64,000 nucleotides of DNA from Prescottella equi (GTDB lineage: Bacteria; Actinomycetota; Actinomycetes; Mycobacteriales; Mycobacteriaceae), in assembly GCF_002094305.1 (NCBI RefSeq), contig NZ_LWTX01000012.1:1-64000 (forward strand), in the 5' to 3' direction. Both the position numbers and the translations under genes were made by a program. Shown here piece by piece: positions 51,208-59,024 of the stretch. Below the pieces are notes generated by a model, which worked only from the letters and a program-made list of their open reading frames with translations, was not told the DNA's origin and made no database searches. Positions within the stretch are counted from its first letter, which is position 1. The number at the start of each line of letters is the position of its first letter.

Positions 51208-52230
51208 ATGAACAAGGACGTGGAACTGAGCCGGCTGCGGATCAGCCGGCGCCGGGCGCTCGCGCTGGGCGGAACCGTCAGCCTGACCGGGCTGCTCGCG
51301 GCGTGCAGCGGGGGCGGTAGCTCCACGACCGCCGCTACGGCGTCGAGCGTCTCCGGGCCTTCGGGGGCTTCCGGGGTTTCGGGGGCTTCCGGTTCGCTCG
51401 CCACCGGCACCGTCGACGAGCAACTTCTCGCGCTCCTCGACCAGGCGCCGCGGTGCGGCCTGGCCGTCGAGGAGACGCAGGGCCCGTACTGGTTCGACGT
51501 CGACTCGATCCGCAGCGACATCCGCGAGGACCGTCCCGGACTCGAACTGAACCTCGCGATGCGTGTCCAGGATCTGACCAACTGCAGCGCCGACGGCAGT
51601 GCGGGCGCGGTTGCCAACGCCGTCGTCGAAATCTGGCACTGCGACGCGGGCGGGGTGTACTCCGGCTTCGAGTCCGGTTCCGTCGCCGCGAACCAGGGCG
51701 GGGGCATGGGCGGGGGTATGGGCGGGCCGCCGCCCGGTGGTACGCCGCCGGAAGGAATGCCGGAAGGCGGCCCCGGTGGGCCGGGTGGCCAGCCGCCCCA
51801 GGGCGGTATGGGCGGACCCGGTGGCCCCGGCGGCATAGGCGGCTCGGGCGAGACGTCGGACGGCTCGTACAGCGTCGGCGACCAGGAGGCCACCACCACC
51901 GACGACGGCACCTACCTGCGGGGCGCGCAGACCACCGACGCGAACGGCATCGCGCGGTTCACGACGATCTTTCCCGGCTGGTACACCGGCCGCACCGTAC
52001 ACATCCACCTCAAGGTGCACATCGACAAGAAGACCGTGCTCACCACGCAGCTGTACTTCGACGACGCGCTGAACGACGACGTGTTCTCCACCGTCCCGCC
52101 GTACACCGACCACACCGGCCGCGACACCCGCAACGACACCGACGGCATCTACGACGCGGCCGGGCTCATGGCGACGTCCCGGCAACCGGACCGCATGCTC
52201 GCCGCCATCAACCTCGGCATCGACGTTTGA
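51208..52230 (+). CDS. Exported lipoprotein with intradiol ring-cleavage dioxygenase fold (copy 2, Gly-rich insert)
   Basis: 340 residues, tandem duplicate of the previous gene. Same N-terminus (DVELSRLRISRRRAL), lipobox LTGLLAACSG and iron ligands Tyr151, Tyr259, His265 and His267. It differs by a Ser/Gly spacer after the lipobox and a ~52-residue Gly/Pro/Met-rich insertion at ~162-214 (GGMGGPPPGG type) between the first ligand and the rest of the fold. ATG behind GAGGAAGG. The insertion lies in a loop of the barrel and may act as a cell-wall or protein-binding linker. Substrate unknown. Confidence 0.87.
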   Translation: MNKDVELSRLRISRRRALALGGTVSLTGLLAACSGGGSSTTAATASSVSGPSGASGVSGASGSLATGTVDEQLLALLDQAPRCGLAVEETQGPYWFDVDSIRSDIREDRPGLELNLAMRVQDLTNCSADGSAGAVANAVVEIWHCDAGGVYSGFESGSVAANQGGGMGGGMGGPPPGGTPPEGMPEGGPGGPGGQPPQGGMGGPGGPGGIGGSGETSDGSYSVGDQEATTTDDGTYLRGAQTTDANGIARFTTIFPGWYTGRTVHIHLKVHIDKKTVLTTQLYFDDALNDDVFSTVPPYTDHTGRDTRNDTDGIYDAAGLMATSRQPDRMLAAINLGIDV

Positions 52231-52321
52231 CACCATCGATCCTGAAGGATTTCCATCGCCCGGCGAGAGGATTCCTTTCAGGGTCGGCCGACACCGGCGG
52301 CGCGGTGTAAAGATGGAGTGC

Positions 52322-54271
52322 ATGACTCGTTCCGGCATCGACCTGACCCACATCGACGCGGGCACGCGCCCGCAGGACGACCTGTTCGTGCACGTCAACG
52401 GCAAATGGCTGGACGAGTACGAGATCCCGGCCGACCGTGCGGTGGACGGCGCGTTCCGCACCCTGTACGACAAGGCCGAGGAGGACGTGAAGACGCTCAT
52501 CCAGGAGGCGTCCGAGTCCGGCGCGGCGCACGGTACCGACGCCCAGAAGATCGGCGACCTGTACTCGAGCTTCATGGACGCCGACGCCGTCGAGTCTGCC
52601 GGGCTGTCTCCGATCGCCGAGGAACTCGCGGCCGTCGCGGACGCCGCGGACCTGAGCGAACTCGCCGGCATCGTGGGACGCCTGCAGCGCACCGGCGTCG
52701 GCGGCGGCATCGGGCAGTACGTCGACACCGACGCCAAGGATTCGTCCCGCTACCTGGTGCACTTCACGCAGTCCGGTATCGGATTGCCCGACGAGTCGTA
52801 CTACCGCGAGGACAACTATGCCCCGATCCGCGACGCGTACGTCGAGCACATCCGGAAGATGTTCGAACTGGCCGGAATCGAGTACGACGCGCAGCGCGTG
52901 TTCGACCTCGAGACGGCGATCGCGGGCGGCCACTGGGACGTCGTCAAGCGTCGTGACGCGGAACTGGGCTACAACCTGGTGACACTCGACGACCTGCACT
53001 CGCAGTACGGCGGGTTCGACTGGGATGCCTGGATTTCCGGTCTGCAGGCGACGCCGGAGCAGCTCGCCGAGATCGTGGTACGCCAGCCCGGGTTCGTCGA
53101 GTCGTTCACCGAACTGTGGACCTCGCGCCCACTCGAGGACTGGAAGGCGTGGGCCACGTGGCGCGTCCTGCACTCGCGTGCCGCGTTCCTCACGGAGGCG
53201 ATCGTCGCGGAGGACTTCGCGTTCTTCGGCACGACTCTCAGTGGCACCCAGGAGAATCGCGAACGCTGGAAGCGTGGCGTCTCGCTGGTGCAGGACCTGC
53301 TCGGGGAGGCCGTGGGCAAGCTGTACGTCGAGCGGCACTTCCCGCCGGAATCCAAGGCGCGCATGCAGGAACTCGTCGCGAATCTGCAGGAAGCGTACCG
53401 CCGCAACATCTCCGACCTCGAGTGGATGTCCCCGGCTACCCGGCAGGCCGCGCTCGCGAAGCTCGAGAAGTTCACCCCGAAGATCGGCTATCCGGACAAG
53501 TGGCGGGACTACTCGGCCGTCGAGATCGACCCCGCCGATCTGGTGGGCAACTACCGCAGCGGCTTTGCTGCCGAACACGACCGCGACATCGCCAAGCTCG
53601 GCGGTCCGGTGGACCGTGACGAGTGGTTCATGACCCCGCAGACCGTCAACGCCTACTACAACCCGGGCATGAACGAGATCGTCTTCCCCGCAGCGATTCT
53701 GCAGCCTCCGTTCTTCGATCCGGAGGCCGACGACGCCGCCAACTACGGGGGTATCGGCGCGGTGATCGGCCACGAGATCGGCCACGGCTTCGACGACCAG
53801 GGCGCCAAGTACGACGGCGACGGCAACATGGTCGACTGGTGGACCGACGACGACCGCACCGAGTTCGGTAAGCGGACCAAGGCGCTCATCGAGCAGTACA
53901 ACGACTTCGAGCCCAAGGACCTGCCGGGCCACCACGTCAACGGCGAGTTCACGATCGGCGAGAACATCGGCGACCTGGGCGGCCTGTCGATCGCACTCGA
54001 GGCGTACCGGATCGCCACCGAGGGCACCGAGGCTCCGGTCCTCGACGAGTTGGACGGCCTGCAGCGCGTGTTCTTCGGCTGGGCGCAGGTGTGGCGTACG
54101 AAGGCGCGCAAGGAAGAGGCACTGCGGCGACTGGCGGTCGACCCGCACTCGCCGCCGGAGTTCCGCTGCAACGGCGTCATCCGCAATCTCGACAGCTTCC
54201 ACGACGCGTTCGACGTCCAACCGGGGGACGCCCTGTATCTGGAGCCCGAGAAGCGGGTCAAGATCTGGTAG
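52322..54271 (+). CDS. zmp1: M13-family zinc metallopeptidase (Zmp1/PepO-like)
   Basis: 649 residues. Zinc motif HEIGH (His484, Glu485, His488) in GHEIGHGFDDQG, third ligand Glu547 in GENIGDLGG 63 residues later (same spacing as neprilysin), substrate-binding NAYYNPG and the family C-terminus VKIW. No N-terminal transmembrane helix or signal is visible, so it is either cytoplasmic or exported without a classical signal, as for M. tuberculosis Zmp1 (Rv0198c, 663 residues). ATG 52322 is used; an ATG 9 nt upstream is possible. A 40-nt palindrome follows 13 nt after the stop. Confidence 0.93.
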   Translation: MTRSGIDLTHIDAGTRPQDDLFVHVNGKWLDEYEIPADRAVDGAFRTLYDKAEEDVKTLIQEASESGAAHGTDAQKIGDLYSSFMDADAVESAGLSPIAEELAAVADAADLSELAGIVGRLQRTGVGGGIGQYVDTDAKDSSRYLVHFTQSGIGLPDESYYREDNYAPIRDAYVEHIRKMFELAGIEYDAQRVFDLETAIAGGHWDVVKRRDAELGYNLVTLDDLHSQYGGFDWDAWISGLQATPEQLAEIVVRQPGFVESFTELWTSRPLEDWKAWATWRVLHSRAAFLTEAIVAEDFAFFGTTLSGTQENRERWKRGVSLVQDLLGEAVGKLYVERHFPPESKARMQELVANLQEAYRRNISDLEWMSPATRQAALAKLEKFTPKIGYPDKWRDYSAVEIDPADLVGNYRSGFAAEHDRDIAKLGGPVDRDEWFMTPQTVNAYYNPGMNEIVFPAAILQPPFFDPEADDAANYGGIGAVIGHEIGHGFDDQGAKYDGDGNMVDWWTDDDRTEFGKRTKALIEQYNDFEPKDLPGHHVNGEFTIGENIGDLGGLSIALEAYRIATEGTEAPVLDELDGLQRVFFGWAQVWRTKARKEEALRRLAVDPHSPPEFRCNGVIRNLDSFHDAFDVQPGDALYLEPEKRVKIW

Positions 54272-54284
54272 GCGCTCCGCACCC

Positions 54285-54324
54285 GTGCGCCTTTTCGGTA
54301 GCGACTCCTACCGAAAAGGCGCAC
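54285..54324. repeat. 40-nt palindromic repeat, copy 1
   Basis: GTGCGCCTTTTCGGTAG and its perfect reverse complement (54308-54324) around a 6-nt loop CGACTC: a 17-bp stem. Located between the Zmp1-like gene and the convergent AbiEi/DUF559-like gene; it supplies the stop codon (TAG) and last residues of the latter. Probably acts as a bidirectional terminator as well. Confidence 0.9.
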
Positions 54325-55366
54325 AGGCGCGACACCGCGAAGCACCGGCGCGCCTCCAACCCTCCCGGGTGAGGACGGCCTCGACCTCCCGGGCCACGAC
54401 ACACGGCATGCCGCCGACCTCGTCCATCCCGTACACCAGCCGCGGCCGGTCGGCGAGTTCGGCGGCGTTGTCGCGCCTACGATCGCGAAACTGGACCTCA
54501 CGCATCGAATGAGCCCACCGGCCGTCGAGCCGCACGATCAGAGGGACGCCGTGCTCGGAGTAGTCGACGTCTTCGAAGAGCGTGCGCCCGTCCACGATCA
54601 CCGGACCCTGACGGTGCGCCGTCGGGAGGCCATGCGCCTGTTCGACGTCCACCGCATAGTGATACTCGAGTACCGACTGCACGCCGTTCGCAAGGAGTCC
54701 GACCGCGTCCTCGAGCGCGCGTCGGTATCGACGCGGTCGCCGCTCGACCATGCGCTGCCGGACGTCGTTCAGTCGTATTCGCGCGTTGGTGACCGTGGTG
54801 ACGAGTGAGACGTAGGCCAAGCGGGCGGACGGCTCCGCCACCGCGACGTCGAGAGCAGTGTCGGCCTTCGACGTCCGCGGATTCGCCGTGTCCACTCCGA
54901 TGTGCCGGTGCGCGCGAGAGCGGTGCACCACGACACCCGGATGCAGGAGCGACCCGGGCCGAATGACGGGGTGCCCGGACGCCCGTGCCGGCAGCATCGC
55001 GGTTGCCGTCTGCGGCCTCGAGGACTTTCCGTACGGCACCGTCACATGCACCGGCGCGCCGTCGTCGACCCGGAACATTCCCCATTCCTCGGCAGCCGTC
55101 CGATGGCTGAGCATCGCGTGGTCGCCGCCGTACAGCAACGCCGCCGCCAGTGTCATCTCGCGAGTCAGCGGGCCGTTCGTCACGGCGTAGACGCCGTGCA
55201 GGACGCGACGCCACCGCCCGGTGTCGAGGAGGTGTCTGACACGTCCGCGGCCATAGCCGAGCAGCGCGATCTGGCCCTGGGTGACCATTCCCCACTGGTC
55301 GTCCACAAGTCGTCGAAGGTCGGGAGACTCGATTTCGGTCATGCCGCGATCGTTCGTTCCGGCCAT
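54308..55366 (-). CDS. AbiEi-antitoxin-domain / DUF559-like protein
   Basis: 352 residues. N-terminal ~60 residues form a winged HTH of the AbiEi antitoxin type (WGMVTQGQIALLGYGRGRVRHLL, WRRVLHGVYAVT), then a middle region (AMLSHRTAAEEWGMF, VTVPYGKSSRP) and a C-terminal DUF559/Vsr-like nuclease-fold part (SVLEYHYAVDVEQAHGLP, LFEDVDYSEHGVPLIVRLDGR). These proteins are common in actinobacteria and their role, possibly defence-related, is not known. No AbiEii toxin gene is adjacent. ATG 55366 chosen; ATG 55342 is an alternative. The last five residues and stop are read from repeat copy 1. Confidence 0.8.
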   Translation of the reverse strand: MAGTNDRGMTEIESPDLRRLVDDQWGMVTQGQIALLGYGRGRVRHLLDTGRWRRVLHGVYAVTNGPLTREMTLAAALLYGGDHAMLSHRTAAEEWGMFRVDDGAPVHVTVPYGKSSRPQTATAMLPARASGHPVIRPGSLLHPGVVVHRSRAHRHIGVDTANPRTSKADTALDVAVAEPSARLAYVSLVTTVTNARIRLNDVRQRMVERRPRRYRRALEDAVGLLANGVQSVLEYHYAVDVEQAHGLPTAHRQGPVIVDGRTLFEDVDYSEHGVPLIVRLDGRWAHSMREVQFRDRRRDNAAELADRPRLVYGMDEVGGMPCVVAREVEAVLTREGWRRAGASRCRACAPFR

Positions 55367-55407
55367 GACAAGTTCCGGTGGAGCCCGGGCAGTTATCCAC
55401 AGCCCCT

Positions 55408-55447
55408 GTGCGCCTTTCTGGTAGTCCCGGCCGCCGAAAAGGCGCAC
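55408..55447. repeat. 40-nt palindromic repeat, copy 2 (degenerate)
   Basis: GTGCGCCTTTCTGGTAG at 55408-55424, then CCGCCGAAAAGGCGCAC at 55431-55447. Same 17-6-17 layout as copy 1, but with arm mismatches. It lies upstream of the AbiEi-like gene start and next to the YnfA stop. Confidence 0.8.
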
Positions 55448-55462
55448 GGGCGGCGCAGCCGC

Positions 55463-55789
55463 CTATCGCGCATACATGATCACGCCGACGCCGCACAGAC
55501 AGATCAGTGCGCCGATGATGTCGTAGCGGTCCGGGCGGAAGCCGTCCATCACCACGGCCCACAGCAGTGAACCCGCCACGAACACACCGCCGTACGCAGC
55601 CAGAATGCGCCCGAAGTTGGCGTCGGGTTGAAGGGTCGCAACCAGACCGTAGATGCCGAGGGCGACCATTCCGGCGCCGACCCACAGCCAGCCCCGCTGC
55701 TCACGCACGCCCTGCCACACCAGCCAGGCCCCACCGATCTCGAACAGCGCAGCCAGGACGAAAAGCAGGATCGAGCGCGTCACCGTCAT
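55463..55789 (-). CDS. YnfA/UPF0060-family small membrane protein
   Basis: A 108-residue protein with four transmembrane helices ([20 protein letters not shown] near the N-terminus, then [35 protein letters not shown] and [18 protein letters not shown]), the hallmark of the SMR-like YnfA family; role in export or drug resistance is assumed from structure only. ATG start, stop at 55463. It lies between repeat copies 2 and 3, both within 20 nt of its ends. Confidence 0.9.
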   Translation of the reverse strand: MTVTRSILLFVLAALFEIGGAWLVWQGVREQRGWLWVGAGMVALGIYGLVATLQPDANFGRILAAYGGVFVAGSLLWAVVMDGFRPDRYDIIGALICLCGVGVIMYAR

Positions 55790-55807
55790 GGCATCAATAT
55801 CTCAGCC

Positions 55808-55847
55808 GTGCGCCTTTCCGGTAGCGCCAGCTACCAAAAAGGCGCAC
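55808..55847. repeat. 40-nt palindromic repeat, copy 3
   Basis: GTGCGCCTTTCCGGTAG, 6-nt loop CGCCAG, then CTACCAAAAAGGCGCAC: 15 of 17 stem pairs. It sits between the YnfA start and the stop of the L,D-transpeptidase. Confidence 0.85.
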
Positions 55848-55860
55848 AGGTGCGAAGCGC

Positions 55861-56856
55861 CTATCGGTTCCAGTCACCCAGCCCGTCGGCGCCGCTGAGG
55901 ATTCCGCCGGCGGTGTTCTGCACGATCACCGGGTCGCCCTTCTTGGCGTTCTCGAAGAACCACCGGCCGTCCTCGGTGCTGACGTTGAGGCAGCCGTGAC
56001 TGACGTTGCTGTGGCCCTGCTGCTGCACGGACCACGGCGCGGCGTGGACGAAGATACCGCTGTAGGAGATTCGCGTCGCGTATTCGACGTACGTGCGGTA
56101 GCCCTCGGGGGCGTCGATCGGCACGCCGTACGTGGACGAGTCCATGTACATGTCGCGGAACTTCTCGCCGACGATGTAGGTGCCGTTCGGGGTCTCGTAT
56201 CCGGGTTTGCCGAGCGACGTCGGCATCGTCTTGACGACCTCGCCGTTGCGGGTGACGGTGATCTGCTTGGTGTTGTCGTCGGCGACGGTCACGAGGGCGT
56301 CGCCGATCGAGAAGGTGGAATGCGAATCGCCGGCCTGGACGGTGACCTGGATGTTGGCGGGCCAGAACTGATTCGGCTTCCACCGGACCTGCTTGTCGCC
56401 TACCCAGTAGAAGTGCCCCTCGACGGGCGGGTTCGTGGTCACCCGGATCGCCCGCTCGGCGACGGCGCGGTCGGCGATCGCCTCGTTGAAGCGAATGATG
56501 ACCGGCTGGGCGATGCCCACCACCTCGCCGGGCGCCGGATTCAGCGACGGAGCCGAGAAGTTCGCGGGCCCGAGCGGCGGCGGGGCCGTGACGACCAGCC
56601 CGGCCGGCAGCAACGCCTGGACCTCGCGGGGCAGTTCGAACCCCGGCGGAAGCACCAGCGGCGGGGTGGGGATCTGCGGCAACTCGAAGGCAGGAAGTTG
56701 GACGCCCGGGATCTCCGCGCTTCCGGGGAACAGCGGCGCCGCCTGCGCGGGGGCGACGAGGGCGCCGCCCGCTGCGGTGGCGCCGACGAGCACGGCCGCC
56801 GCACGGGCGAACCACTTCCGACGCCTCGCGCCGCGTCCTGCGATCTGCCCGGTCAT
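55861..56856 (-). CDS. L,D-transpeptidase (YkuD domain)
   Basis: 331 residues with an N-terminal signal/anchor (WFARAAAVLVGATAAGG), a proline-rich linker, Ig-like domain(s) at ~110-200 (APGEVVGIAQPVIIRFNEAI) and a C-terminal YkuD catalytic domain. The catalytic motif is HAAPWSV with His and SHGCLNVS with Cys289, so it forms 3-3 peptidoglycan cross-links in the periplasm. Comparable to the M. tuberculosis Ldt enzymes. ATG 56856 behind GAGGGG. It is flanked by the palindrome repeat downstream and a 125-nt gap to FprB upstream. Confidence 0.92.
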   Translation of the reverse strand: MTGQIAGRGARRRKWFARAAAVLVGATAAGGALVAPAQAAPLFPGSAEIPGVQLPAFELPQIPTPPLVLPPGFELPREVQALLPAGLVVTAPPPLGPANFSAPSLNPAPGEVVGIAQPVIIRFNEAIADRAVAERAIRVTTNPPVEGHFYWVGDKQVRWKPNQFWPANIQVTVQAGDSHSTFSIGDALVTVADDNTKQITVTRNGEVVKTMPTSLGKPGYETPNGTYIVGEKFRDMYMDSSTYGVPIDAPEGYRTYVEYATRISYSGIFVHAAPWSVQQQGHSNVSHGCLNVSTEDGRWFFENAKKGDPVIVQNTAGGILSGADGLGDWNR

Positions 56857-56981
56857 GTGCGCACCCCTCGCTCGACGACACCGTGCCACGGTCGCGCCGC
56901 CACGACGGGCGTCCGGTAGGTCTTATTCAGCCATACCGGACGCGCGTCCCACAACCGACCCGCCGCGAACCGCGACCGCCC

Positions 56982-58667
56982 TCAGCCGGCTTCGCCGCGC
57001 GCGATCTCGAGCATCGCGGCGATGTCGACGATCTTGGTGCGGGAACGGCCGCTCTCGGCGCCGAGTGCGCGTTCCTGCTTGTCGATGCGCTGCCAGCCCT
57101 GGAAATCGACGACCTCCGGCTGACGCTCGCCGACGAGCCGGCCGAGGTGCTCACGCTCGCTACCCGGCTGGGGCAGCAGTCCGTCGGAGAAATCGGACAG
57201 CAGCAGGTCGACGGTGGCCGCCGAGCAGTGCTTGTTGGTGCCGATGACACCGGTGGGGCCGCGCTTGATCCAGCCGGCGACGTAGACGCCGGGGACGGGC
57301 TTGCCGGTCTCCGGATCGATGACGCGACCGTTCTCGTTGGGGACCACGCCGCGACGCTCGTCGAACGGCAGGTCCTGAATCGGCAGACCCTTGTAACCGA
57401 TCGACCGCAGCACCAGACCGGTCTCGAGCGTCTCGGTGCGGTCGGTCGCGCGGGCTGTGAGCTTGCCCGCGTCGTCGGCGACCAGCTCGTTGCGCACCAG
57501 GCGGATGCTCTCGACGCGATCGTCGCCGATCAGTTCCGCGGGCGAGGCGAGGAAACGCAGCACGATGCGCTTGCGCCCGTCGGTGGCGGTCCGCTTGGCG
57601 AACTCCTCGACCTGACGCACCTTGAGCTTCTCGGACGGCTCGGAGTCGGGCCCGTCGACCCAGGCGCGGCTGGCCGCGTCCAGGATCACCTCGTCGGGAT
57701 CGACGACGATGTCGACATCCGCCATCTGCCCGAGGGCGATCAGTTCCGGGTTGGTGTACGCGGCCTGCGCGGGTCCACGACGGCCGACGATGACGACCTC
57801 GCGGATGTTGCTGTGGCGCAGCGCCTCTACGGCATGCTCGGCCATGTCGGTCTTGGCGAGCTCGTCGGGGTCGGTGACGAGCACGCGGGCGACGTCCAGC
57901 GCGACGTTGCCGTTGCCGACGATGACGGCGCGTTCACCCGAGAGGTCGAACTCGTGGTCCGCGTAGTCGGGGTGGCCGTTGTACCAGGCGACGAACTCGG
58001 TCGCGGCGTGCGATCCGGGCAGGTCCTCGCCGGGAACCCCGAGTCGACGGTCGCTCGCCGCACCCACCGCGTAGATGACGGCGTGGTGATGCTCGAGGAG
58101 CTCCTCGTGGCTCACGTGCCGGCCCACCTCGACGTTGAAGTGGCACTGCACCGAACGCTTGCCGAGGGCCGACCGGAACACGTCGGAGACACCCTTGGTA
58201 CCCGGATGGTCGGGGGCGACGCCGGCCCGCACGAGTCCGTACGGCGTGGGCAGGCGGTCGAACATGTCGACCTCGACCCGCGGGCGCGAGGTGAGTTCGA
58301 TGGCGGCGTAGCAGGCCGACGGGCCGGACCCGACGATCGCGACGCGCAACGTCCCCAGTTCGGCGCTGAGCTTCCGCGGCGACGCCAGCTCCGGCCAGTC
58401 CGGACCGATCGGATGCTTCTCGAAGTACGCCGCGTTGATCTCCGGGTACATCGAGTGCGCCTCGCTGAGCTCGTTCTCCCCGAAGATGGCGTCGACGGGG
58501 CACTCGTCGACGCACGCGCCGCAGTCGATGCACGTCTGCGGGTCGATGTAGAGCATCTCGGTCGTGGCGAACTCGGGCTCGTCCGGCGTCGGATGAATAC
58601 AGTTGACGGGACAGACGTCCACGCATGATGCATCGTTGCAGCATGCCTGCGTAATCACATAAGCCAC
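56982..58667 (-). CDS. fprB: FprB-type ferredoxin-NADP reductase with fused ferredoxin
   Basis: 561 residues. An N-terminal bacterial-type ferredoxin of ~65 residues has ACCNDASCVDVCPVNC and CIDCGACVDECPVDAIFG (Fe-S cysteines), followed by the FAD/NADP reductase with VAIVGSGPSACYAAIEL, PYGLVRAGVAPDHPG, VIVGNGNVALDVARVLV and GVYVAGWIKRGP. This is the layout of M. tuberculosis FprB (Rv0886, 575 residues). It has no obvious partner here. A -10 TATAGT (58717-58722) lies 50 nt upstream. Confidence 0.93.
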   Translation of the reverse strand: MAYVITQACCNDASCVDVCPVNCIHPTPDEPEFATTEMLYIDPQTCIDCGACVDECPVDAIFGENELSEAHSMYPEINAAYFEKHPIGPDWPELASPRKLSAELGTLRVAIVGSGPSACYAAIELTSRPRVEVDMFDRLPTPYGLVRAGVAPDHPGTKGVSDVFRSALGKRSVQCHFNVEVGRHVSHEELLEHHHAVIYAVGAASDRRLGVPGEDLPGSHAATEFVAWYNGHPDYADHEFDLSGERAVIVGNGNVALDVARVLVTDPDELAKTDMAEHAVEALRHSNIREVVIVGRRGPAQAAYTNPELIALGQMADVDIVVDPDEVILDAASRAWVDGPDSEPSEKLKVRQVEEFAKRTATDGRKRIVLRFLASPAELIGDDRVESIRLVRNELVADDAGKLTARATDRTETLETGLVLRSIGYKGLPIQDLPFDERRGVVPNENGRVIDPETGKPVPGVYVAGWIKRGPTGVIGTNKHCSAATVDLLLSDFSDGLLPQPGSEREHLGRLVGERQPEVVDFQGWQRIDKQERALGAESGRSRTKIVDIAAMLEIARGEAG

Positions 58668-58716
58668 AGTTCTTCCCTACCTGTGCGTACCCACCGAGAC
58701 CGACATTCTCGTTCAG

Positions 58717-58722
58717 ACTATA
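58717..58722 (-). promoter_or_regulatory. -10 element of fprB
   Basis: TATAGT on the minus strand, ~50 nt upstream of the fprB start; CTCGAC about 16 nt further upstream is a possible -35. Low information content, so tentative. Confidence 0.35.
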
Positions 58723-58771
58723 ACGTGTTTCAGTTTCGGTCGAGGTTCCGTTGCGTCGGAACGTGATCGGC

Positions 58772-58811
58772 CGGCCCCGCCATCATTCCGGGTCGGCCCC
58801 GCCATCATTCC
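58772..58811. repeat. 22-nt tandem duplication over the dodecin stop codon
   Basis: CGGCCCCGCCATCATTCC occurs at 58772-58789 and again at 58794-58811 (period 22). The second copy contains the dodecin stop codon. Likely replication slippage or remodelling of the 3' end. Confidence 0.75.
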
Positions 58812-59011
58812 AGCCGGAATCCGACCTTGAGTGTCACCTGGGTGTGGGCGACGGCCCCGTCCTCGATGTGGCCGCGCGTCTCGACCACCTCGAACCACTC
58901 CAGGTTCCGCATGGTCGCATTCGCCCGGCCGACGGCGTTGGCGATCGCGTCGTCGACACCCTTGCTCGACGAGCCGACGATCTCGATCACCCGATAGACA
59001 TGATCACTCAT
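58805..59011 (-). CDS. Dodecin (flavin-binding)
   Basis: A 68-residue protein matching the dodecin family: [21 protein letters not shown] at the start, [19 protein letters not shown] in the middle (Trp for flavin stacking, the WFEV motif) and [12 protein letters not shown] at the end. Forms a dodecamer that binds riboflavin/FMN or CoA in actinobacteria. GGGAGG ribosome site 7 nt upstream of the ATG. It is 13 nt downstream of the beta-lactamase-fold gene on the same strand, so the two may be co-transcribed. Confidence 0.92.
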   Translation of the reverse strand: MSDHVYRVIEIVGSSSKGVDDAIANAVGRANATMRNLEWFEVVETRGHIEDGAVAHTQVTLKVGFRLE

Positions 59012-59024
59012 CCGAGAACCTCCC

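Noticed and set aside
52208-54220. A 670-codon minus-strand frame opposite the Zmp1-like peptidase
   Set aside because: The opposite strand codes for a complete M13 peptidase with zinc motifs; the minus frame is its shadow.
54285-55850. CRISPR array
   Set aside because: The three 40-nt units are ~400-1,100 nt apart and palindromic, without regular spacers.
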